Assembly: GCA_036971475.1 (NCBI GenBank)
Contig: JBAIZL010000002.1
Span: 172,019,024 to 172,083,023 of the forward strand
Reading direction: 5' to 3'
DNA from: Prosapia bicincta
Lineage: Eukaryota > Arthropoda > Insecta > Hemiptera > Cercopidae
Length of the DNA: 64,000 nt
A model generated the notes under the pieces. It made no database searches. It was not told the origin of the DNA and saw only the letters and a list, made by a program, of their open reading frames with translations. Below, piece by piece: positions 12,364 through 22,035 of this stretch. The position numbers and the translations under genes were made by a program. Every line of letters begins with the position of its first letter. The stretch's first letter is position 1.

Positions 12364-12892
12364 TGCTACTTACCTCCTCCTTATATTTATAAACTATCGT
12401 CGCCAGGAAGAGTCATAACTCCGGTACCGGGCAGTACGTAGATCTTAGAGGTTAAACTGCCACGGTGCGGGAAATGTATACTTGGCCAAAGTAATTGTCT
12501 ATTCCTATGATAGGTGAAGGGGGACAATAGGTTAGGCTACTTACCTCCTCCTTAGATTTATAAACTATCGTCGCCAGGAAGAGTCATAACTCCGGTACCG
12601 GGCAGTACGTAGATCTTAGAGGTTAAACTGCCACGGTGCGGGAAATGTATACTTGGCCAAAGTAATTGTCTATTCCTATGATAGGTGAAGGGGGACAATA
12701 GGTTAGGCTACTTACCTCCTCCTTAGATTTATAAACTATAGTCGTCAGGAAGAGTCATAACTCCAGTACCGGGCAGTACGTAGATCTTAGAGGTTAAACT
12801 GCCACGGTGCGGGAAATGTATACTTAGCCAAGGTGATTGTCTTTTCCTATGATAAGAGAAGTGAGACAATCGATTAGGCTACTTACCAAAAC
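12364..12892. repeat. Tandem repeat, 171-bp unit, about 3.1 copies
   Basis: GCTACTTACCTCCTCCTTA recurs at 12365, 12536 and 12707, and a partial copy starts at 12878, an exact 171-bp period. The first two copies are nearly identical and the third is slightly diverged. The array runs directly into the CA microsatellite. Confidence 0.95.
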
Positions 12893-12897
12893 ACAAA

Positions 12898-12916
12898 CAA
12901 CTACAAAAACACACAC

Positions 12917-12972
<56 letters not shown>

Positions 12973-12989
12973 CACATACCTCTCTCACC

Positions 12990-13027
<38 letters not shown>

Positions 13028-13035
13028 GCACACAC

Positions 13036-13113
<78 letters not shown>

Positions 13114-13114
13114 A
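12898..13114. repeat. (CA)n/(CT)n compound microsatellite
   Basis: Long CA tracts interrupted at about 12971-13010 by a CT-rich block and by scattered CG variants. The long Thr-His open frame across it is an artefact of the dinucleotide. Confidence 0.95.
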
Positions 13115-13689
13115 TTAAATTTTTTGCCAATCACCCATGCAATTCATTTTCGATTATTTTTCACCAACATTCTCTGCCTAATTTCTCTGCAAGTACGTGT
13201 GTTTCAGGCCTAAAATATCTGACGCGTAGCCTGTGGCTAATACATGGAGCCGCATCATGGCGAAATCTTTACACTGCCAGGTTAAGTTTACATTTCAAGT
13301 AGCTCATGTAAGTTTTAGGGTCAGGAAATTAAATAAATCAACCTACATATCTCATTTTTTAAACAACATCGTCCTGGCATGTCTGCAAAGCGGCTCTGGC
13401 ATAGCGGGCGATATAACGGCTTTGTTCCATCTATTTCTGTATCGCGGCTTGTACAGGAAGTGCGGTGACATTTTTCCGGCCTATTTCTGCGCAGACGTCC
13501 ATTTCCGTAGATAGAACGCCCATATCCAAGAGAATAAGTTGTACAATGTATATATGTGTATAAAATTTTGTGTGTACATGAGTATAAAACAATTTTAATT
13601 TCATAAACAAGTGTATTATAAAAATAATGGCCGTATTTTTTATCTGTTTCATATTATTAACATTATTAAGAGCATCGTTAACAGATAAA
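13115..13689. other. Unique sequence, no gene recognised
   Basis: An open frame at 13233-13514 (plus) is partly GC-rich but shows no known domain and no matching splice sites. I cannot support a gene here. Confidence 0.35.
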
Positions 13690-13799
13690 ACTTTCTTGAA
13701 TTTTGTAGTCCATTACGTTCGGCGAATCTTATTAATCACTTAAACAATAGTTTATGACTATCCGAACTTTATATTTAGTAAATTTGTTAAAACTTACTG

Positions 13800-13845
13800 A
13801 GGCAGAAAGTTTTCGATCGCTATGTGCCGATCTTCATCAGTGTCT
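13800..13845 (-). ncRNA. Hammerhead ribozyme in the minus-strand PLE copy
   Basis: The core CUGAUGA and GAA, stem II GATCG/CGATC and its 8-nt loop match the plus copy exactly. The stem III hexamer is AACTTT instead of the palindrome AACGTT, and the stem I 3' strand is TGCCT instead of TGTCT, costing one pair. The core would fold, but the palindromic stem III thought to support dimer cleavage is lost. Activity is uncertain. Confidence 0.75.
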
Positions 13846-14400
13846 TCTGCTTGGAAGTGTAGGGTCAAGCGGTGACGGATTTAAAGGTAGGTTTTCGATA
13901 GTATCAAAGAGTATGTGTGATTTGTATTGTGTTTGTTCGTTTAATATGTTTGTATTTTGTGTTTTTGTGTGTCTGTAAATTTCATATTGTTCTAGTGTGT
14001 TGAGATGTGGTCCTTTTTTGTTGATGTGTAGGTTTTGTACATTATGATAAATGTCTGTATTTGTGTCTACTTCTTTTAAGTGATTGTAAAATGTTGAGTT
14101 GGTGTTATGTTTGTGTTCTTCGACTCTTTGTTTAAAGCTGCGACCTATTTGTCCAATGTAGAATTTGTTACATTCGTCGCAGTTTAGTTTGTATACGCCT
14201 TGTGCTTGTAGTTTATCTTTGTTGTTGGTGTTGTGTTGTATTTTGTATTGTAATTTGTTATTGGTTTTGTATGCTATTTTGTAACCTATTTTTTGAAATT
14301 TGCGGGCTATTTTGTTTGTTGTTTTGTTTATGAATGGTAATGTGATGTATTTGTTTTCTCTGTCTGTAGTGTTAATTTTAGTGTTTTTTTTGTATTTTGT
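13836..14400 (-). pseudogene. PLE linker and GIY-YIG endonuclease domain
   Basis: In the frame after the shift near 14400 the protein continues through a lysine-rich linker into VYKLNCDECNKFYIGQ and RSFKQRVEEHKH. This fits the PLE-type GIY-YIG nuclease: a CxxC pair just before the YIG motif, then a conserved Arg and Glu-His. The frame stays open for well over 100 codons. It ends at a TGA that lies inside the CUGAUGA core of the hammerhead, so protein stop and ribozyme overlap. The nuclease nicks target DNA to prime reverse transcription. The domain itself looks intact; only the join to the reverse transcriptase is broken. Confidence 0.85.
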
Positions 14401-15302
14401 ACCATAGTTTGACTATTATTGTGGTGTTATATCCCTTTGTGTATGTTAAATATTTAATTGTGTTTAGTTCTTTGTTTATGTTTTCGGTGGTCATTGGGTT
14501 TTCTTTAAGTCTATGGAGCATGGATCTGAAGTCAACGTGTTTGTGTTGGATAGGGTGGTTTGAGGTGTTGTGGATAAGTGTGTCTGTTATGTGTTTCCTG
14601 TAAATGTTGAAGCTGTGTTTTTGTGTGTGTTTTTTTGTTATGGTTAGGTTGAGGAAGTTTAGGGATCGGTTGGTTTCAATTTCTGAAGTGAAGTGGAGTT
14701 TTGGGTGTATTTTATTAGTGTAGGTGAGGAGTTTTTCGCATTGACGGGAGTTGCCTCTGTATAGTGTTATGATATCATCGACGTATCTGTGCCAGTAAAT
14801 AATTTTGTGTGCGTATGTATTGTTTGTGAGTATCTTGGTGTTTTCTATGTGTTGTAGAAAAATTTTGCTTAGGACACTACTGATAGGCCTTCCCATGGGT
14901 AGGCCATCTGGTTGTGAATAGAAGTTTGAGTTGTGGGTGAAATAGTTTTGTTCGGTGATGATTTGGAGGTTGTTTATGATTTCGGTAACGTGGGTTTTAG
15001 GTATATTGTTCTGTATTAATTGGGTTTCTAGGATGTTGAGTGTTTCGAGTATGGGTATGTTGGTGTACAAATGTGTTATCTCGAGTGACAGTAGTGTTGA
15101 GTTGTGTGGTATGTTTATGTCTTTTATTTTATTTATGAGGTTTGTTCTCTTTCTTATATGTGTTTCTGTGTTTATGGACTGTCTGATTATTTTGTCCATG
15201 TATTTTGCTAATTTATGTGCAGGGGCATTCTGGTAGTTGATGATGGCTTGGATGGGAACGTTGGCTTTGTGAATTTTGGGAAGAGCGCGGAGGGTAGGTG
15301 CT
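14378..15302 (-). pseudogene. PLE reverse transcriptase domain, N-terminally truncated
   Basis: The reading frame is open from the junction at 15302 to a stop at 14378-14380. It starts with a PKIHK-type motif characteristic of PLE reverse transcriptases. It then shows SLEITHLYTNIP (motif A region), QPDGLPMGRPISSVLSKIF (motif B, usually GxPMGSPLS) and YWHRYVDDI (motif C, catalytic YVDD), followed by LNFLNLTI. The enzyme copies element RNA into DNA in the nucleus by target-primed reverse transcription. The missing N-terminal part and a frameshift near 14378-14400, just before the linker, make this copy non-functional. Confidence 0.9.
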
Positions 15303-16281
15303 CAAAATTATTTACTGGCACAGATACGTCGATGACATCATAACACTATACGGAGGCAACTCCCGTCAATGTGAAAAACTCCTCACCTACACTAATAAAA
15401 TACACCCAAAACTCCACTTCACTTCAGAAATTGAAACCTACCTATCCCTAAACTTCCTCGACCTAACCATAACAAAAAGCCACACACAAAACCACAGCTT
15501 CAACATTTACAGGAAGGCCATAACAACAGACACATTATCCACAACACCTCAAACCACCCTAACCAACACAAACCAAGATCCATGCTCCATAGACTTAAAG
15601 AAGTCCAAATGACCACAGAAAACATAAACAAAGAACTAGAGACAATTAAATATTTAGCATACACAAATGGATACAATAATAGACAAACTATGGTACAAAA
15701 TAAAAAAAAAACACTAAAATTAACACTACTGACAGGGAAAACAAATACCCAAAACAATACAAAATACAACACAACACTAACAACAAAGATAAACTACAAG
15801 CACCAGGCGTATACAAACTGAACTGCGACGCATGTAACAAATTCTACATTGGACAAACAGATAGCAGCTTTAAACAAAGAGTCGAAGAACACAAACATAA
15901 CACCTACTCAACATTTTACAATCACTTAAATGAAACAGGACACAAATTCACAGTCATTTATCATAATGTACAAAACCTACACATCAACAAAAAAAAGGAC
16001 CACATCTCAACACACTAGAACAATATGAAATTTACAGACACACAAAATACAAACGTATTAAACGAACAAACACATTACAAATCACACATACTCTTTGATA
16101 CTATCGAAAACCTACCTTTAAAACCGTCACCGCTTGACCCAACATCTCCAAGCAGAAGACACTGATGAAGATCGGCACATAGCGATCGAAAACGTTCTGT
16201 CTCAGTAAGTTTTAATAAATTTACTAAATATAAAGTTCGGATAGTCATAAACTATTGTTTAAGTGATTAAAAAAAAAAACT
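15303..16281 (+). mobile_element. Penelope-like retroelement, second 5'-truncated copy (plus strand)
   Basis: This copy is the inverted partner of 13690-15302 and begins just before the catalytic RYVDD motif. Frame 15298-15612 carries IYWHRYVDDIITLY and continues to LNFLDLTI, then shifts. The frame from 15582 covers the end of the reverse transcriptase and shifts again in the linker. A third frame from about 15800 encodes VYKLNCDACNKFYIGQ and the RVEEHKH segment of the GIY-YIG domain. At least two frameshifts therefore break it. It ends in an A-rich run after AAGTGATTA near 16271-16281. The two copies are very similar in sequence, suggesting insertion of the same family not long apart. Confidence 0.88.
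16157..16202 (+). ncRNA. Hammerhead ribozyme with consensus core (PLE 3' end)
   Basis: All elements of a type I hammerhead are visible: stem I AGACA (16157-16161) with TGTCT (16198-16202); core CTGATGA (16162-16168); one extra A; stem II GATCG (16170-16174) with CGATC (16183-16187) and loop GCACATAG; core GAA (16188-16190); minimal stem III AACGTT (16191-16196); and C17 at 16197, giving predicted cleavage between 16197 and 16198. PLE-associated hammerheads with very short stem III are known. The hexamer is self-complementary, so two transcripts could pair through it, as proposed for dimeric hammerheads. Activity itself is inferred. Confidence 0.85.
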
Positions 16282-16760
16282 TGTTTGTGTGTGTGTGTTG
16301 TGTGCGTGTGTGAGCGCATCCTAGTCAAGTCTATGATTAGTTCGATTCAATTGGGTCTGCTCCGTACCATTCTTAGTCTGGAGTAAGTGTACTTTTGGCT
16401 TGACGAGGGGCAGTGGGATTCAAGTGATGGCTTCCTAAAGTATTGAAATGGAGCTGCTCGGATGTGTGGGAGATTATCGATGTTTAGGGTGCTTCCGTTA
16501 CTTTCTCTGTAAAAATGCATCCCGTAATAAATGTAATTACGCAGAAGTGACCGACCGAAATGACTTCCCTTACGAAGGACAGGAGGATTAAGCTAAAGCG
16601 TCAGTATACTTGCCAATACTAGATCAATCTGTTACACGTCCCTGTAAGGGGACACAGTGGCAAAGAAGTCGATAACGTGGGGTCATCGCTTCCACAGAAA
16701 ATATATTGTTTCGTCTCCGTTTTTCTTTTCTTGCTACTCTTTCCTTCATGTGCTTTGTTA
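16282..16760. other. Unique sequence, no gene recognised
   Basis: Begins with a short GT-rich stretch after the PLE tail. No domain, repeat or splice signal is recognised. Confidence 0.35.
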
Positions 16761-17174
16761 GCGAACCATTCTACCCGTACGTCAGGCCTATTTAATCCTA
16801 TCTACCTCTCCTTGTGTATCATTCTATCCGTACGCAAAGCCTAATAAATCCCATCTACCTCTCCTTGCGAATCATTCTATCCGTACGTCAGGCCTATTTA
16901 ATCTCATCTACCTCTTCCTGCGAATCATTCTATCCTTACGTCAGGCCTATTTAATCTCATCTACCTCTCCTTGCGAATCATTCTGTCCGTACGTCAGGCC
17001 TATTTAATCCCATCTACCTCTCCTTGCGAATCATTCTGTCCGTACGTCAGGCCTATTTAATCCCATCTACCTCTCCTTGCGAATCATTCTGTCCGTACGT
17101 CAGGCCTATTTAATCTCATCTACCTCTCCTTGCGAATCATTCTATCCGTACGTCAGGTCTATTTAATCCCAACT
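16761..17174. repeat. Tandem repeat, 53-bp unit, about 7.8 copies
   Basis: CGAATCATTCTGTCCGTACG and variants recur every 53 bp. Each unit contains GTACGTCAGGCCTATTTAAT. The copies differ by scattered substitutions. Confidence 0.95.
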
Positions 17175-18080
17175 AACCAAGAACCCGCTGCCTTTCCAGT
17201 CCAGTGTTGTTACATTAGACATTAGGTTGCCCCACCATATCTCATCGCCCCAGGATTGGCGCCATACGCGATCCCCCCCCCTTTCTTAAGCGTACCTACT
17301 CACATTTGCTAAACCGATCAAATTTTTATGACAACCAAATAAACTATACTAATGATATATTCGCGTCTGAATTTGTAAAGATGACTCAAATAAAAACGAA
17401 ACTACTTACGAATATTCGGCCAAATTTCAGCAGTTGAAATTATACTCAAATGACTCCCTTTATACTCTGAATTCTGCTTTATTACTCGACTTATCCGGTA
17501 TTCAAGGAAAGTAAAGCGACGGGCACTGCATTTAAACTGCCCTCTATTATCCTAGGTAACGTAAGCCTACTCATACCCACAGCCTGAGTCGACTTGGAGG
17601 ATGGGAAAGCGGACAGAAATTCTTTGTCGCTACCGGAAATAGAACTAAAAATCGTTTATATTGGGAGCTGAGAACTCTATCCATTTAGAACCACAGCCGT
17701 CCAGTATGGTCATAAAGGACAAATTCTTTCCTTGTTTATAAAACGTTACTTCATTTGTGTGGGGGCTTATAATAACCTTTTTTTTTATTCGCTAAGTTTT
17801 CATTCATTATGTGTTACTGTCATTGTAACATTCCTTCTGGACGTGTCGCAAGCAATAAATCTGTGAGGTATGCACGCGAGGTGCAGGATTGTGCGGTCAC
17901 TCCACCTGCACAGGACGAAATGAATGAAATAGTAAGGATCGGCACGCGAACTCCTCGACACGACCTGCATGAGCGATTGTTCCATTATCGCGGCACGAGG
18001 CTTGGTCTCTGTGATTTATCGCAAAATAAATTTATGTATCTATCTGTGCTTCGCTCTCTCGTTCGGAGTCCTTCTGAGAT
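17175..18080. other. Unique sequence, no gene recognised
   Basis: A plus-strand frame at 17809-18120 runs into the next repeat array and has no recognisable domain. A GC-richer patch at 17830-18000 could be a conserved element, but nothing in the sequence proves it. Confidence 0.35.
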
Positions 18081-19450
18081 TAGAGTGGGGCCATTAAGCG
18101 CGCTCTCTACCTGCAAATAGAAGCTTCAGTGACCGATTCTACTCTTCCTCTCGGATGATAAGGCTACACGATGTGTGAATTAGAGTGGGGTCATTAAGCG
18201 CGCTCTCTATTTGCAAATAGAAGCTTCAGTGACCGATTCTACTCTTCCTCTCGGATGATAAGGATACACGATGTGTGAATTAGAGTGGGGCCATTAACCT
18301 GCAAATAGAAACTTCAGTGACCGATTCTACTCTTCCTCTCGGATGATTAGGCTACACGATGTGTGAATTAGAGTGGGGTCATTAAGCGCGCTCTCTACCT
18401 GCAAATAGAAGCTTCAGTGACCGATTCTACTCTTCCTCTCGGATGATAAGGATACACGATGTGTGAATTAGAGTGGGGCCATTAACCTGCAAATAGAAAC
18501 TTCAGTGACCGATTCTACTCTTCCTCTCGGATGATTAGGCTACACGATGTGTGAATTAGAGTGGGGCCATTAAGCGCGCTCTCTACCTGCAAATAGAAGC
18601 TTCAGTGACCGATTCTACTCTTCCTCTCGGATGATAAGGATACACGATGTGTGAATTAGAGTGGGGCCATTAAGCGCGCTCTCTACCTGCAAATAGAAGC
18701 TTCAGTGACCGATTCTACTCTTCCTCTCGGATGATTAGGCTACACGATGTGTGAATTAGAGTGGGGCCATTAAGCGCGCTCTCTACCTGCAAATAGAAGC
18801 TTCAGTGACCGATTCTACTCTTCCTCTCGGATGATTAGGCTACACGATGTGTGAATTAGAGTGGGACCATTAAGCGCGCTCTCTATTTGCAAATAGAAGC
18901 TTCAGTGACCGATTCTACTCTTCCTCTTTGATGATTAGGCTACACGATGTGTGAATTAGAGTGGGGCCATTTAGCGCGCTCTCTATTTGCAAATAGAAGC
19001 TTCCGTGACCGATTCTACTCTTCCTCTCGGATGATAAGGATACACGATATGTGAATTAGAGTGGGGCCATTAACCTGCAAATAGAAACTTCCGTGACCGA
19101 TTCTACTCTTCCTCTCGGATGATAAGGCTACACGATGTGTGAATTAGAGTGGGGCCATTAAGCGCGCTCTCTACCTGCAAATAGAAGCTTCAGTGACCGA
19201 TTCTACTCTTCCTCTCGGATGATTAGGCTACACGATGTGTGAATTAGAGTGGGACCATTAAGCGCGCTCTCTATTTGCAAATAGAAGCTTCAGTGACCGA
19301 TTCTACTCTTCCTCTCGGATGATAAGGCTACACGATGTGTGAATTAGGGTGGGGCCATTAACCTGCAAATAGAAGCTTCCGTGACCGATTCTACTCTTCC
19401 TCTCGGATGATAAGGCTACACGGGCCTTGATGTGTGAATTAGAGCGGGCT
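18081..19450. repeat. Tandem repeat, 100-bp unit with an 88-bp deletion variant, 14 copies
   Basis: TAGAGTGGGGCCATTAAGCG marks unit starts at 18081, 18181, 18281, 18369, 18469, 18557, 18657, 18757, 18857, 18957, 19057, 19145, 19245 and 19345. Units starting at 18281, 18469, 19057 and 19345 lack the same 12 bp around GCGCGCTCTCTA and are about 88 bp long. The full unit often contains the palindrome CTATTTGCAAATAG. Confidence 0.95.
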
Positions 19451-20599
19451 AGTTAATTATTGGCATTTTGAAGATGATCCATAATTTATCTAATAAGAAG
19501 AGAAACGGAACTTGAAAGAAGGGATAAGTAAGCACAGTTTTAAGTTAATATTGTGTGACGAAATAATATTAAAGGGTTGTGATTATAGGTTGACCTGAGG
19601 TATATAAAACCTCTGTATGGGATATGTGGCGATCATGGTAAGAAAGTGTACCTGATGTAGATGTACTGTATTAGGTACAAGAAAGGATATTAGGTAATTA
19701 CTTGAGGTAGCCTACTTTAGGTTCGGTTCCTTCCCTATCACTCAACAGGATGACTGCAGCCCTTCCCTGCCCTCTAGTCATACTGTACTTTGGTCCTTAA
19801 GTAGGATACATTTTGAGGGGTTTCTCCGAACTTATGTTTATACATTCCTTGCTTTCTACCAAATTACACGCCCTTGACAAAACGTCCGGAATCATAAACT
19901 TGTTATTTTCATTTATGCATAAAACAGTTTGTAATTATTGCAGAACAAAATGAAATTACAACTTATACTTGAGTACATAAACATAGTAAATTGTATTTTT
20001 TTAGTATCAATAAATAACTATCCAGATAAGACACTGCCATGGGTATCGACTTCACTCTAATTATAACTCTTGTAACTAATTAATTCTAAGTACATTATAA
20101 CTTGTAAAGAAAACTTCTTTTTGGAAAGAAAATCCTAGTTAACCTTCAAATTACAACTTTAGCATTACGTCTTATACAGGTATTTTACTTTTATCTACAA
20201 TATAAAAAAGGAATGCAATCTGTATTTCTCCGATTTTGTAAGACTGGTTTTGTAAAATGTCCTTTCTCCGTGGTGTAACGGTTTGTTTTCCCTTTGACCG
20301 TAACAGACGTTTAAAAAGCTGTCACATTTCACGCACAGAACGTGAGCGTCGCACCGAACCGTTATCCGTTACCATACAACTAGCCTAATTAATTATATGG
20401 GCCATGATTCGGACCCGATCTCTTCCAAATAGAGTTATGTTGGAGGTTTTAACGTTTGCTACATGCTAAAGTATTGCCTTTCTGGAGTCCACACGCATGT
20501 CTGTCTGTCTGTAATAAGTTGTAAAAATATGTAACCACATACAAAATGTTGTATAGTCCAATGTTTACCATGATTAAAATTGTTATAAAAAGTGAAACA
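19451..20599. other. Unique AT-rich sequence, no gene recognised
   Basis: No domain, repeat or reliable splice pair was seen. A GC-richer patch lies at 20260-20420. Confidence 0.35.
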
Positions 20600-22035
20600 T
20601 TGTATATCACAACGCTTCTTGTAAATACAACCCCCAATAGCCAGTCTCAGAGTATCATAACGCTTGTATATACAACGCCCAATTACCCATCTGTTCATGT
20701 CATTCCATTTCTTGTATTCGCAACCCATCAATCACAAATCCCAACGTATCACAAAGCATCTTATAAATACAACCCGCAATATCCAGTCACAGCGTATCAC
20801 AACGCTTCTTGTAAATACAACCCCCAATCGCCTATCACAGCATATCACATCGCATCTTTACAACCCGAATTAGCTATCACAGCGTATCACAACGCATCTT
20901 ATAAATACAACCCAAAATCGCCAGTCAAAGCATATCACAACGCTTATTGTTAATACAACCCCCAATCGCCAATCACAAAGCGAATCACAACGCTTGTATA
21001 TACAATGCCCAATTACCCTTCTGTTCATGTAATTCCATTCTTGTATTCGCAACCTTTCCCCCCTAATACCAATCACAGCATATCATAACGCTTCTTGTAT
21101 TTATAACTCCCAATTACCCATCTGTTCATGTCATTCCATTTCTTGTATTCGCAACCGTTTCTCCTATTACCAATCACAGCATATCACAACGCTTCTTGTA
21201 TTCGCAACCATTCCTCCTATTACCAATCACAGCATATCACAACACTTCTTGTATTTATAACTCCCAATTACCCATCTGTTCATGTCAATCAATTTCTTGT
21301 ATTCGCAACTTTTCCTTCTATTACTTATCACAGCATATCACAACGCTTCTTGTATTTATAACTCCCAATTACCCATCTGTTCATGTCAATCAATTTCTTG
21401 TATTCGCAACTTTTCCTTCTATTACTTATCACAGCATATCACAACGCTTCTTGTATTCGCAACCATTCCTCCTATTACCAATCACAGCATATCACAACAC
21501 TTCTTGTATTTATAACTCCCAATTACCCATCTGTTCATGTCAATCAATTTCTTGTATTCGCAACTTTTCCTTCTATTACTTATCACAGCATATCACAACG
21601 CTTCTTGTATTCGCAACCATTCCTCCTATTACCAATCACAGCATATCACAACGCTTCTTATATTTATAACTCCCAATTACCCATCTGTTCATGTCATTCC
21701 ATTTCTTGTATTCGCAACCGTTTCTCCTATTACCAATCACAGCATATCACAACGCTTCTTGTATTCGCAACCATTCCTCCTATTACCAATCACAGCATAT
21801 CACAACACTTCTTGTATTTATAACTCCCAATTACCCATCTGTTCATGTCAATCAATTTCTTGTATTCGCAACTTTTCCTTCTATTACTTATCACAGCATA
21901 TCACAACGCTTCTTGTATTCGCAACCATTCCTCCTATTACCAATCACAGCATATCACAACGCTTCTTATATTTATAACTCCCAATTACCCATCTGTTCAT
22001 GTCATTCCATTTCTTGTATTCGCAACCCTTTCTCC
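20600..22035. repeat. Tandem repeat array with 154-bp higher-order unit (101 + 53 bp)
   Basis: The first part (20600-21000) has degenerate units of about 50 bp around TATCACAACGCTTCTTGTAA. From about 21100 two related monomers of 101 bp (with CATCTGTTCATGTCA) and 53 bp (with CGCAACCATTCCTCC) alternate. CATGTCAATCAATTTCTTG-type marks at 21383, 21537, 21691 and 21845 are exactly 154 bp apart. Several overlapping plus-strand frames of up to 157 codons come from this repetition and are not genes. Confidence 0.95.

Larger units (their letters stand above)
13690..15302 (-). mobile_element. Penelope-like retroelement, 5'-truncated copy (minus strand)
   Basis: On the minus strand this copy carries, in order, most of a reverse transcriptase, a linker, a GIY-YIG endonuclease, a hammerhead ribozyme and an AT-rich 3' tail. 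This order is diagnostic of the Penelope superfamily. The 5' end is cut off inside the reverse transcriptase at 15302, where a second copy begins in the opposite direction. Its 3' tail matches the fragment at 7968-8268 beyond the point where the plus copy stops. The true 3' end is near 13690-13710. Confidence 0.9.

Noticed and set aside
12364..12892. Short matches of the 171-bp unit to U1 snRNA (ACTTACCT, AGAGGTTAA, CTTGGCCA)
   Set aside because: The 8-9-base matches occur in the right order but with wrong spacing, and no U1 stem-loops can be drawn. Matches this short are expected by chance.
12898..13118. Thr-His repeat protein
   Set aside because: Translation of a CA microsatellite.
17809..18120. 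103-codon plus-strand frame with balanced base composition
   Set aside because: No recognised domain, no acceptor or donor consistent with an exon, and the frame runs on into the 100-bp repeat array.
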